Assembly (NCBI GenBank): GCA_002428015.1
Contig: DIZW01000042.1
Coordinates: 1-64,000 of the forward strand
Source: Oxalobacteraceae bacterium UBA6018
GTDB lineage: Bacteria; Pseudomonadota; Gammaproteobacteria; Burkholderiales; Burkholderiaceae_D
Reading direction: 5' to 3'
Length of the DNA: 64,000 nucleotides
How positions within the stretch are numbered: position 1 is the first letter of the stretch; the number at the start of each line of letters is the position of its first letter. Below the pieces are notes generated by a model that made no database searches, was not told the DNA's origin, and saw only the letters and a list, made by a program, of their open reading frames with translations. Positions 50,399-59,049 of this stretch are shown one piece after another. Made by a program: the position numbers and the translations under genes.

Positions 50399-52501
50399 TC
50401 ACTGTACGACGTAGTCCTGGCGCGCCGGGCCGACGCCGCGCAGCTCGATCCGTTTCAGCCCGGTGGGCAGCTTGACCGCGCCCTGGCTGATGCCATCGTC
50501 GCCGATACGCAGGCCGCCCAAACCGAACAGCAAGGCCTGCAGGGCGCCGCCGGCCCCGGTGACGAAGTAGGGATTGCTGCCGCCGGCCGTCTCGGCCAGG
50601 ACCCCGAACGGCGCCAGCTCGTTGGGCTGGTAGCTGCGCTTGAACAGGGCCCAGGCCTGGTCGGGCTGGCCGATGCGGGCGTACAGGGTGGCCAGGATGG
50701 CGTGCGACATGGCCGGGCCGTCCGGCGCCAGGCGACCCTCGTAGTAGGCCAGGTCCTGGGCGATGCGGCGCGGGTCGCGCACGATGTCGAGCGGGTAGGC
50801 CAGCAGGTTGGCGTCGGCCTGCTTGATGGGCACGCCGTCGTAGCTGGCGTTTTCACGCGTGGTGCCGTCGGCGAAGCGCAGGATGGGGATGTTGGCCGCC
50901 ACCACGGCCCAGTCCGGGTCCGGCGCCAGGCCCAGCTCGCGCGCGGCCTGGGTGGCATAGCCGAGCACGGTGATGGCCATGCCGTTGGTGAAGGCGTTGT
51001 TGTCGATGTTCTCCTGCCACTCGTTGGCGCCGATCACGTTGTCGATGTCGAAGTGGCCGGGGCCGCGCCGCGTCACCCGGCTGGCCCAGAAATCGGCCAC
51101 GTCCTTGAGCACGGGGTAGCCGCGCTCGCGCAGCCAGGTCTTGTCGTGGGTCACCTGGTAGTACTTCCAGAAGGCCCAGCCCACGTCGCCCGTGATGTGC
51201 TGCTGGAACGGACCGGTCAGGGCCCACACCGGGGTCGTCTCCTGGCCCTCGCTGGCCGATTCCCACGGGAACATGGCGCCGCGGTAGCCGTGGCTGAAGG
51301 CGTTCTGGCGCGCCGCGCCCAGGCGTGCGTAGCGGTATTCGAGCAGGGATTTGGCCAGCTCGGGATGCAGGGCCAGCAGCGGCGGATACATCCATAGTTC
51401 GCTGTCCCAGAACACGTGGCCGTTGTAGCCCAGGCCGGACAGGCCCATCGGCGACAGGCTGTAGGCGGTGCCTTCACGCGCGAACGAGTACAGGTGGTAC
51501 AGGGCCAGGCGCACCTCGCGCTGGACCCGCTCGTCGCCGGCGATGACGATGTCGCCCCGCCACAGCGCGGCCCAGGCCGCGGCGTGGTCCTGCTGCAGGC
51601 GGGCGCGCCCCTGCAAGGCGGCGTAGATGGTCAGGCGCTCGGCCTCGTTGTGCGGGTCGGCCGTGTGGGCCGAGGAGATCACCGAGCCGACGACGGCAAA
51701 GCGGAAAGTCTCGCCGGCCTTGAGGCGGCGGCTGAACTTGGTCAGGTGGGTGTTGTAGTCCCAGTCCTCGTGCACCAGGGCCGGCCCGGCGCGCTCGTCG
51801 AACAGCAGGCTGACCGAGGCGGCCACGGTGTGCTTGCCCGTCGGGCTCTTGCCGACCGAGGTCATGAGGGGAATGCTGACGTGGGGGCGGTCGATGACGG
51901 CGTACAGGTTCTTCACTTCGCGCAGGATGTCCGGCGCCTCGATCACGGCGGCGGGGGTGACCAGCACATCCTGGCGCGCCTGCAGTTCCACCGTGGCCAG
52001 GGCGCTAAAGGGCAGGTTGCGCAGGGCGGCGATGCTGTGGCGCACGTGCAGCTTGGCGCCCACGTCGAATTCGGTGACCAGGGTGGCCGTTTTCATGTCC
52101 AGGCGCTGGCGTAGGTTCGACACGCTGGCGGCGTCGGCGCGCCGTCCGTCGACGTCGAGCGTGATGTTCATGAAGTTGAAGCCCTTCAGGATGTTGTCGA
52201 CCCGGCCGCGGCCGTAGTTGTCGAAGGCGCCGTTGAGCACCACCTCCGTGATCTTCATCGGTTCGGGCGAGGACACCAGGCCGATCATGCCGTTGGCGAC
52301 GCTCACGCCGTGGTAGTGCGCCGGATCGATCTTGCTGGCCGTGATGGTCCAGTCGTCCTGGCCGGCGGCGCGGGCGAGGGCGCAGGCTCCCAGCAGCGCG
52401 AGCGCGGCGGCCGCGACGTGTTTGATGCCAATGCCGATGCCGATGCCGCTGGCGCGCTTGCGGGCCGCGGCTTGCTGATCCGGTGATATAAGCTGATCCA
52501 T
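50399..52501 (-). CDS. GH65-family enzyme, exported
   Basis: The product has 700 residues from ATG 52501. A long basic N-region with the repetitive GIGIGIGIK precedes a signal helix (HVAAAALALLGACALARAAG). GH65 features are SVANGMIGLVSSPEPMKI, GYNGHVFWDSELWMYPPLLA, IGANEWQENIDNNAFTN near residue 490 (the acid Glu of the family's DEYH/DNNAYTN motif) and the end SNPYFVTGAGGALQALLFGLGGL. GH65 contains phosphorylases and hydrolases of alpha-linked disaccharides. A periplasmic location argues for hydrolysis, since phosphorolysis would waste phosphate and sugar phosphate there (inference). An intrinsic terminator separates it from the upstream TonB receptor. Confidence 0.87.
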   Translation of the reverse strand: MDQLISPDQQAAARKRASGIGIGIGIKHVAAAALALLGACALARAAGQDDWTITASKIDPAHYHGVSVANGMIGLVSSPEPMKITEVVLNGAFDNYGRGRVDNILKGFNFMNITLDVDGRRADAASVSNLRQRLDMKTATLVTEFDVGAKLHVRHSIAALRNLPFSALATVELQARQDVLVTPAAVIEAPDILREVKNLYAVIDRPHVSIPLMTSVGKSPTGKHTVAASVSLLFDERAGPALVHEDWDYNTHLTKFSRRLKAGETFRFAVVGSVISSAHTADPHNEAERLTIYAALQGRARLQQDHAAAWAALWRGDIVIAGDERVQREVRLALYHLYSFAREGTAYSLSPMGLSGLGYNGHVFWDSELWMYPPLLALHPELAKSLLEYRYARLGAARQNAFSHGYRGAMFPWESASEGQETTPVWALTGPFQQHITGDVGWAFWKYYQVTHDKTWLRERGYPVLKDVADFWASRVTRRGPGHFDIDNVIGANEWQENIDNNAFTNGMAITVLGYATQAARELGLAPDPDWAVVAANIPILRFADGTTRENASYDGVPIKQADANLLAYPLDIVRDPRRIAQDLAYYEGRLAPDGPAMSHAILATLYARIGQPDQAWALFKRSYQPNELAPFGVLAETAGGSNPYFVTGAGGALQALLFGLGGLRIGDDGISQGAVKLPTGLKRIELRGVGPARQDYVVQ

Positions 52502-52528
52502 TGATACGTTCCAGAACGATAAAAAGCC

Positions 52529-52559
52529 AAAAAAACCGGCTGACCCACGGCCAGCCGGC
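52529..52559 (-). terminator. intrinsic terminator/attenuator between TonB receptor and GH65 gene
   Basis: On the minus strand CCGGCTG (52558-52552) pairs with CAGCCGG (52542-52536) around a 9-nt loop, followed by seven T residues. It is 15 nt after the receptor stop and 28 nt before the GH65 start codon, leaving little room for a separate promoter. GH65 expression may therefore depend on partial read-through. Confidence 0.75.
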
Positions 52560-52573
52560 AAAGGAGGTACTGT

Positions 52574-55069
52574 TTAGAACGACGCGGTGAGGCTGGCCTG
52601 CATGTTGCGCCCCAGGATAGAGCGGGCGAAGAAGTAGTTGCCCGCCAGTTCACTGAAGCTCGAACGGGGATTGCCCTCGGTCAGACCGATCGTGTTGGTC
52701 AGGTTCTGCACGCTCACGTTGAACGCCAGCTTGTCGTTGATCTGATAGCGCGCGCCCAGGTCGAAGGCGTGATACGCCGGCAGCACGATCGTGTTGCCGC
52801 CGTCGGCGTAGCGCTTGCCGACCTGGTGGAAGCTGACGAACACCTCGCCCTTGTTGTCAGGCAACAGCAGGCTAGGCGTGACGGTGGCGTTGACCTCCGG
52901 CGAGCGCTCCGGCTTGCCGCCGATGCTGGACAGGTCCACCAGCGCGGCCGACGGGCCGGTCACGGAGTCGAAGTGGGTGCTGGCCTTCTGGAACACGCCG
53001 GTCGCCGTCACCTGGGCGAACTTCACGGGACGCCACAACATATCGTATTCGACGCCGGTCACATTGATGCCGCCGTGGACCTTGGTGTCCAGCGTGTCGC
53101 CGGGGAACTGGCGGCTGTAGTTGAAGTTGTTGAAGTGGGTGCGGAACAAGGTCAGGCCGGTGGAGAAGCCGCGTTGCTTGTAGCGTGCGCCAATTTCCGT
53201 GAACGAGATCTTGGTCGGCTCCTCGCCGCCCTGTTCCTGGTAGCTTTGCGAGTAGCGTGCATAGCCGGCCAGGTAGTCGTTGAACAGGTAGTTGCCGCCG
53301 GCGGTGTAGGACGAATCGGTGCGCGCTTTCTTGGCGTCGACGCTGTAGTTGTCGAACACGTTCAGCTTGTTGTTGACCATGATGTTGTCGGCGTCGCTGC
53401 CATCCGGATTGAGCGCGCCTTCCGGCGTGATTTCCTTGCCGTTCGGGTTCCAGTTGGTGACCTTGGAGCGCTCCACGCGCACGCCGGCGTCCAGGCGCAG
53501 CTTGTCGTTGAACTTGAACTCGTCGTTCAGGTAGAGGTTGGTCGAGCTCAGCTGCTGCTTGCTCACGCCGGTGCCCCATGGCTGGTATTGCAGCACGCCC
53601 TGGCTGGTCAGCTGGCCGACCACCTGGCCGGCCGGGTTGATGGCCACGATGTCCAGGCGCGAGGGATTGTTTCTCACCTCGCCGAGAAAGCGCATATTGC
53701 CGTCGCTGCTGTCCTGGCTGTCCTGGTGGATGGCCAGCATGCCGACCGTCATGCTGTTGTTGGGCAGGCTCCAGGTCAGGCTCACGTCGTTCATCAGCAC
53801 TTGCTTGGCGTGCAGCTGGGACGAGGACACGCTGTCGGCCACCAGGCCGTTGCCGCCCACGTTGGCCAGGCTCGCGCCGGTGTAGATGACGTGGCTGGCC
53901 ACACCCTGCAGGGCGGCGCTGGCGCCCTTGAAGCGTGCCAGCATGGCGGCGACGTCGCTGTTCTTGCCCGGGTCCAGGCGGTCGGCGGCCGACACCAGGC
54001 TCGCGTTGTCATAAGTGAAGATGGCGTTGAACTGGTTGTTGAAGTCGGTGTAGCGCCCCTTCGACCTGAACGTGACGTTGTCCATCACCTGCTTGTCGAA
54101 GGCGTAGCCGATGGCGGTGGCCTTGGTGTGGATGCCGTCGGTGGCGTTGTTGTCGCGCAGGCCGTTGGACGTGTGGCCGGCCTGGATCGCGTTGTCGAGG
54201 CTGATCATGGTGCCGTAGTTGCCGTCAAAGCCAGGAACGGCTTGCGGGTGGGACGGATTGAGGAAGGGCGTCGGCAGCAGGAAGGCGTTATGGTCGTCGA
54301 TCACCTTGACATTGAGGTTGAATTCGCCGTCGCTGAACTTGCGCCCGATGTAGGCGCGCAGCAGGCCGCCCTTGTCGGTGGTAAAGCCGGTGTTGCGCAC
54401 GCCGTCGGAGGTGCGCATGTAGCCGCCGAAGCCGGCATACCAGCCGCCGCCGAGCGGGCCGCCGTAGCGGGCTTCGACCTTCTTGGTGCCATAGTCCGAG
54501 CCGGTCACGCGCAGCATGCCTTCGGCCTCGTCCTTGGCCTTGAAGGTCAGGAAGTTGACGGTGGCGCCGGCGCCGTTGGTGGTCAGGATGCCGGAGGTGC
54601 CGCCGCGTACCGCTTCCAGGCGGTCGATCGACAATTCCATGCGCACCATCTGGTCGGCGAAGCCGGCGCCGTAGAAGATCGGCAGGCCGTCTTCGGAGAT
54701 CTGGATGAACGCCTGTCCGCCGCCGGCCAGGCCGCGCACGGAAAAGTTGTTCGATGCTTCGCCGCCCGAGTCCTCGACCATCACGCCAGGAATCAGTTCC
54801 AGGGCGGACGCCATGCTGCGCGGGGCCTTGCGGTCGAGGTCTTCGCGGTCGGCGACGGTCACCGCGACCGAGCTTTCGCGCACCGTACGCTTGAGCGAGG
54901 TGCTGCCGGTCACGACCACCTGGTTGAGTTTGTCTCCTGCAGTATCGCTCGTGGCAGCCGCGGCACCGTCGCTCGGGGCGGTCGCGCTATCGTCGGCGTG
55001 GGCCTGGTTGATCACCGTCAGCACGGCCAGCGTTATGGACGAGAGCAAATACTTCTTGTGGCTTTTCAT
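52574..55069 (-). CDS. TonB-dependent receptor of the GH65/ABC locus
   Basis: The product has 831 residues from ATG 55069 (GGAG 6 nt upstream) with a signal peptide MKSHKKYLLSSITLAVLTVI ending AHAD. A TonB-box-like LNQVVVTGS is followed by the plug (VAVTVADREDLDRKAPRSMA, NNFSVRGLAGGGQAFIQISE, RLEAVRGGTSGILTTNGAGA), then a 22-strand-type barrel ending NMQASLTASF with the usual terminal Phe. There is no STN domain, unlike the receptor at 27040. It is divergent from the halogenase and controlled from a region with two palindromes. It probably takes up an alpha-glycan oligosaccharide for GH65 and the ABC importer. Confidence 0.93.
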   Translation of the reverse strand: MKSHKKYLLSSITLAVLTVINQAHADDSATAPSDGAAAATSDTAGDKLNQVVVTGSTSLKRTVRESSVAVTVADREDLDRKAPRSMASALELIPGVMVEDSGGEASNNFSVRGLAGGGQAFIQISEDGLPIFYGAGFADQMVRMELSIDRLEAVRGGTSGILTTNGAGATVNFLTFKAKDEAEGMLRVTGSDYGTKKVEARYGGPLGGGWYAGFGGYMRTSDGVRNTGFTTDKGGLLRAYIGRKFSDGEFNLNVKVIDDHNAFLLPTPFLNPSHPQAVPGFDGNYGTMISLDNAIQAGHTSNGLRDNNATDGIHTKATAIGYAFDKQVMDNVTFRSKGRYTDFNNQFNAIFTYDNASLVSAADRLDPGKNSDVAAMLARFKGASAALQGVASHVIYTGASLANVGGNGLVADSVSSSQLHAKQVLMNDVSLTWSLPNNSMTVGMLAIHQDSQDSSDGNMRFLGEVRNNPSRLDIVAINPAGQVVGQLTSQGVLQYQPWGTGVSKQQLSSTNLYLNDEFKFNDKLRLDAGVRVERSKVTNWNPNGKEITPEGALNPDGSDADNIMVNNKLNVFDNYSVDAKKARTDSSYTAGGNYLFNDYLAGYARYSQSYQEQGGEEPTKISFTEIGARYKQRGFSTGLTLFRTHFNNFNYSRQFPGDTLDTKVHGGINVTGVEYDMLWRPVKFAQVTATGVFQKASTHFDSVTGPSAALVDLSSIGGKPERSPEVNATVTPSLLLPDNKGEVFVSFHQVGKRYADGGNTIVLPAYHAFDLGARYQINDKLAFNVSVQNLTNTIGLTEGNPRSSFSELAGNYFFARSILGRNMQASLTASF

Positions 55070-55151
55070 GTGAACTCCGTTATAGATTTTATCAAGACTA
55101 CCCGCCGCTCCGCGACATGTCACGGAGTACTTCCAAACTATCAATGTGAAT

Positions 55152-55200
55152 GAACAACCGGTTGTTCTGTGTTGCGCAACCGGTTGCTCAACGTTAGAAT
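55152..55200 (+). promoter_or_regulatory. twin AACCGGTT operators and halogenase promoter
   Basis: Two perfect palindromes lie 22 bp apart centre to centre: GAACAACCGGTTGTTC (55152-55167) and GCAACCGGTTGC (55176-55187). The second lies in the spacer of a plus-strand promoter, TTGCGC (55172-55177), 17 nt, TAGAAT (55195-55200). The spacing of about two helical turns suits cooperative binding. The LacI-family gene at 56972 is the obvious candidate protein. The receptor gene on the other strand starts 83 bp away. Confidence 0.8.
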
Positions 55201-55326
55201 TATGCTGCATATCAAAACGGAAAGCAACGACTTGAATGGAAGCACTGCAACATGTCGCATTTTTTCCAATTCGGCGGGCACGCCTCGTCGCTGTTCTATT
55301 AGTCGCAGTTCAACCTGGGAGCAAAC

Positions 55327-56829
55327 ATGAATGATCCGCGTATTGGCGACATCGTCATCGTCGGCGGCGGCACGGCCGGCTGGATGACGGCCGCCGCCCT
55401 GTCCAAGGCGCTCGGCGGCGCCTGCCGCATCCGCCTGATCGAGTCGGACGAGGTCGGCACCGTCGGGGTGGGCGAGGCGACGCTGCCCCATATCGCCCAG
55501 TTCAATGCCTTCCTCGGGATCGACGAGGACGACTTCGTCAGGAAAACCGGCGCCACCTTCAAGCTGGGCATTGAGTTCGTCGACTGGGACCGGATCGGCC
55601 AGCGCTACTTCCACAGCTTCGGCGCGATCGGGCGCGCGCGCGGCATGGTGCCCTTCTATCACTATTGGCTGCGCGCGGTCCAGGGCGGGGCCCAGCACGA
55701 CCTGGCCGATTACTGCCTGAACATGGCCGCCGCGAGAGACGGCAAGTTCATGCGCGCGGTGGACGCACCCGATTCGCCGTTCGCCACCCTGGCCCACGGT
55801 TTCCACTTCGACGCCGTCCTGTACGCGCGCTACCTGCGTGCCTATGCGGAGCGGGGCGGCGTGCTGCGCTGCGAGGGCAAGGTGGTCGACACGGTGCTGC
55901 GCGGCGCGGACGGCTTTATCGAAGCCGTGGTGCTGGAAGGCGGCGCGCGCGTCGGCGCGGACCTGTTCATCGACTGTTCCGGCTTTCGCGGCTTGTTGAT
56001 CGAGCAGGCGCTGCACACCGGCTACGAGAGCTGGGACCACTGGCTCCCCTGCGACCGCGCCGTCGTGGCGCCCAGTGCGCTGGCCGACGCGCCGGCGCCC
56101 TACACGCGGGCGACGGCGCGCCCCGCCGGCTGGCAATGGCGCATCCCTTTGCAGCACAGGACCGGCAACGGCCACGTGTTTTCGAGCGCCTTCATGAGCG
56201 AGGATGAGGCCAGCGCCGTGCTGCTGGCGAACCTGGAGGGCGAGGCGCTGGGCGCTCCGCGCACGCTCAAGTTCGTCACCGGGCGGCGGCGCAAGGCGTG
56301 GAACCGCAACTGCTTCGCGATCGGCCTGTCGAGCGGCTTCATGGAGCCGCTGGAATCGACCAGCATCCACATGATCCAGTCGAGCATCGCGCGTTTGCTG
56401 CAGTTTTTCCCCGACCGGCGCTTCCAGCAGCGCGATATCGACGAATGCAACGACCAGCTGGCGCGCGAAACCGAGCATATCCGCGATTTCCTGATCCTGC
56501 ACTATAAGGCGGGCAGGCGAACCGACTCGGCGTTCTGGAACCATTGCCGCCAGATGGAGATTCCCGCCACCCTGGCGCGGAAGATGGCCTTGTTCCAGAC
56601 CCACGGACGCCTGGCGCGCGAAGCCGATGCGATGTTCGTCGAGGAGAACTGGCTGCACGTGATGGTGGGACAAGGCTTGCGGCCCGGCGGACACCACCCG
56701 CTCGCGCACTTGCTGGCGGCGCCAGAGCTGGAGGCGTTCATGGCCGACACGCGGGCCGTCGTCCGCGCCTGCGCGCAGGCGATGCCCACGCACGCCCAGT
56801 TCATCGCTGAGCATTGCCAGGCCAAATGA
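55327..56829 (+). CDS. flavin-dependent (tryptophan-type) halogenase
   Basis: The product has 500 residues from ATG 55327, GGGAG 6 nt upstream. The FAD motif is IVGGGTAGW (11-19). The catalytic Lys lies in TGATFKLGIEFVDW (about residue 80), the family fingerprint WxWxIP is WQWRIP, and the Glu/Ser element is GFMEPLESTSIHM. It uses FADH2, O2 and halide; the Lys-bound hypohalous species halogenates an aromatic substrate. No flavin reductase or natural-product genes are nearby. Instead it shares operators with a TonB receptor in a sugar locus, as do several proteobacterial halogenase homologues of unknown substrate. It could act on a plant aromatic or have lost halogenase activity. Confidence 0.9.
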   Translation: MNDPRIGDIVIVGGGTAGWMTAAALSKALGGACRIRLIESDEVGTVGVGEATLPHIAQFNAFLGIDEDDFVRKTGATFKLGIEFVDWDRIGQRYFHSFGAIGRARGMVPFYHYWLRAVQGGAQHDLADYCLNMAAARDGKFMRAVDAPDSPFATLAHGFHFDAVLYARYLRAYAERGGVLRCEGKVVDTVLRGADGFIEAVVLEGGARVGADLFIDCSGFRGLLIEQALHTGYESWDHWLPCDRAVVAPSALADAPAPYTRATARPAGWQWRIPLQHRTGNGHVFSSAFMSEDEASAVLLANLEGEALGAPRTLKFVTGRRRKAWNRNCFAIGLSSGFMEPLESTSIHMIQSSIARLLQFFPDRRFQQRDIDECNDQLARETEHIRDFLILHYKAGRRTDSAFWNHCRQMEIPATLARKMALFQTHGRLAREADAMFVEENWLHVMVGQGLRPGGHHPLAHLLAAPELEAFMADTRAVVRACAQAMPTHAQFIAEHCQAK

Positions 56830-56971
56830 GGCCGGCAGGGGGAGGGCGACGGCCGCGCTGGCGGGGCGCCGCTTGCGCGCCGGTTCCATACCACTATGGC
56901 GTTTGCGCTATGATGCCGGGTTTGAGCAGCTAGCAACTGGCGCTCAGCCAGGCTGGCGGGGAAGGTGGGAA

Positions 56972-57934
56972 GTGAAGATAACGCTGGATCAATTGGCATT
57001 GAACCTGGGCCTGTCGAAGGGCACGGTGAGCCGCGCCATGAACGGCAAGGGCCGCATGTCCGAGGAAACGCGCACGCGCATCCTGGCCGCCATGCAGGAA
57101 GCCGGCTACACGCCCGATCCGACCGCCCAGGAACTGAGCCGGCGCTCGGGCCACAGCATCGGCATCTCGCTCCAGCAGGGCGGCTTCGGCCCCTACTTCA
57201 CGCTGTTCTGGCGTGCGCTGGTGCAGGTGACCAGTGAACGCGGCACCCGCTTCATCGAGATGAGCGAGCCGCTGGACAGCTACGCGCGCCTGCCCCACGC
57301 CGTCCTGCTGCACAACACCATCGAAGTGCAGGAACGCCTGGCCCTGCTGGCGCGGCGCGGCGTGCCGGCGGTGGTGCTGGGGCATCAGCCTGACACGGCT
57401 TTCGTGGTGCCCGACGACGCCAACGGCGCGCGCGCCGCCACCGCCCACCTGCAGGCGCTCGGACACCGCGCCATCGCCTACGTCGGCATGGCCAGTTCGC
57501 AGCAGTCGGACCAGGACCGGCGCGCCGGCTACCGCGACGCCATGGCCGACATCGGCATCGGCGTGCGCGAGCAGTTCGAGCTCGATGGAGGGTTCACCGT
57601 GTTGGGAGGCTACCGCGCGGTGCGCCGCGCGTGGGAGGAGGGCGTGCGTTTCAGCGCGCTGTTCTGCGCCAGCGACGAAATGGCGGTCGGCGCCATCGGC
57701 GCGCTGGAGGATCTGGGCTTGAAGGTGCCGGACGATGTGTCGGTGGTCGGCTTCGACGGCCTGCCCGGGATGCCCTATGCCTTGACCACGGTGGTGCAGG
57801 ATATCGGGCGCATCGCCGTGGAGGCCATTTCGCTGGCCGAGGCCTTGATCGATGGCGGCCCCAAGCGCGAGATCATCGTGCCGGTGACCTTGCGGGTGGG
57901 AGCGACGACGGCGCCGCCGCGGCACGCGCCATAG
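56972..57934 (+). CDS. LacI-family regulator of the GH65/TonB/halogenase locus
   Basis: The product has 320 residues from GTG 56972, preceded by AAGGTGGGA; the open frame extends upstream to 56873 without a signature. The HTH (MKITLDQLALNLGLSKGTVSRAMNG) and hinge (PDPTAQELSRRSG) are followed by the ligand-binding domain (SIGISLQQGGFGPYFTLFWR, LFCASDEMAVGAIGAL, VPDDVSVVGFDGLPGMPYAL). It follows the halogenase by 142 bp in the same direction. The twin palindromes at 55152-55187 are the likely binding sites. It converges on the SBP gene at 57977. Confidence 0.9.
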   Translation: MKITLDQLALNLGLSKGTVSRAMNGKGRMSEETRTRILAAMQEAGYTPDPTAQELSRRSGHSIGISLQQGGFGPYFTLFWRALVQVTSERGTRFIEMSEPLDSYARLPHAVLLHNTIEVQERLALLARRGVPAVVLGHQPDTAFVVPDDANGARAATAHLQALGHRAIAYVGMASSQQSDQDRRAGYRDAMADIGIGVREQFELDGGFTVLGGYRAVRRAWEEGVRFSALFCASDEMAVGAIGALEDLGLKVPDDVSVVGFDGLPGMPYALTTVVQDIGRIAVEAISLAEALIDGGPKREIIVPVTLRVGATTAPPRHAP

Positions 57935-57976
57935 CAAGGGGCGGCGCGAAAGCGCTACCGGACGCCGTCAAACGTG

Positions 57977-58999
57977 CTAAAAGTGCTTCTTGAGCGCGAC
58001 GTCGACAAACTCGTTGGTATAGGTGAGCGCGATCTTCACGTCCTTGTACGCCGGGTTGAATGCCGACAGCACGCCCAGTTCCTTGGCGGCGCCTTCGGCC
58101 GGCATGCGGCCATCGTTGGCGAACATCGGGATCTCCTGCTTGAGGATCGCCAGATAGGCCGCGCGGTCCTTGCCGCTGACTTCAACCGGAATCAGGGCCG
58201 CGATCTCCTCGGCGCTGTGGCTGTTGATGAAGCTGAGCGTGCGGACGAAGGCGTCGGCCAGGTGTTGGGCGATGTCGGGACGCTGCTTGACGCGCTCGCG
58301 GTTCATGAAGACTGTACTCGACGGGAACAAGGCGCCAAGGTTCTTCCGCGTGCCTTCGACCGTCGTCAGGTCGGCGAACACGCTCGCCGCCCCTTGGGCC
58401 AGATAGAAGTCGCCATCCGGTGTCGGCGCGACGACGACGTCGGCGCTGCCGTCGCGCAGCGCCGCCAGGTTCTTCTCCTTGCCGCCAGCGCCGAGACGCT
58501 GGTAATCGGCGATCGCGTGGCCGCCGGCCAGCACCAGGTAGTTAGCCAGGGTGGTCTTGGACGAGCCGTCGCCGCCGGCGATGATGCGGCTGCCCTTGAG
58601 GTCGGCCACGCCGCGGTACTTGTCGCGCACCCGGTTGGCGACCAGCACCTTGGCGCCCGGCGTCACGCCCAAGGTCACGATCGCTTCCGAATACAGTCCT
58701 TTCGACTGGCTGACGATATTGTGGTGGTAGTACGCGAGCACGGCGTCGACCCTGCCGTCGGCCAGCATCTGGGCATGCGGCACTTCGTCGCGGATGTTCA
58801 CGATCGTCACGTCCATGCCGTCACCCTTGAGGTAGCCGAGACGCTCGGCCAGGATGACGGGGAAGTTACGGATCGCCTTGACTTCATCGACCAGCAGCAC
58901 GATGCGCTTGTCCATGGCGACCGCTTCGGGCGCGGCGGCGTGCACCGCTCCGCCGCCGAGCAGGAACAGCAGCGACGCGAGCGCAAATGAGCTTTTCAT
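57977..58999 (-). CDS. orphan NMT1/SsuA-type ABC substrate-binding protein
   Basis: The product has 340 residues with a signal peptide (MKSSFALASLLFLLGGGAVH, cleavage near AAAP). The fold is of the nitrate/sulfonate/pyrimidine-precursor binding class: FPVILAERLGYLKGDGMDVT, LADGRVDAVLAYYHHNIVSQ, LKGSRIIAGGDGSSKTTLANY and ADAFVRTLSFINSHSAEEI. No ABC permease or ATPase is adjacent. It is the last gene of a cluster with a 2HCT symporter, 50 nt downstream of it, so it may work with transporter proteins encoded elsewhere, or bind an aromatic or organic acid. Confidence 0.85.
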   Translation of the reverse strand: MKSSFALASLLFLLGGGAVHAAAPEAVAMDKRIVLLVDEVKAIRNFPVILAERLGYLKGDGMDVTIVNIRDEVPHAQMLADGRVDAVLAYYHHNIVSQSKGLYSEAIVTLGVTPGAKVLVANRVRDKYRGVADLKGSRIIAGGDGSSKTTLANYLVLAGGHAIADYQRLGAGGKEKNLAALRDGSADVVVAPTPDGDFYLAQGAASVFADLTTVEGTRKNLGALFPSSTVFMNRERVKQRPDIAQHLADAFVRTLSFINSHSAEEIAALIPVEVSGKDRAAYLAILKQEIPMFANDGRMPAEGAAKELGVLSAFNPAYKDVKIALTYTNEFVDVALKKHF

Positions 59000-59049
59000 G
59001 AGCTTCTTTCAGATTAGTTTGACGGGGCGGCCCGATGCCGGCGCCGCGC

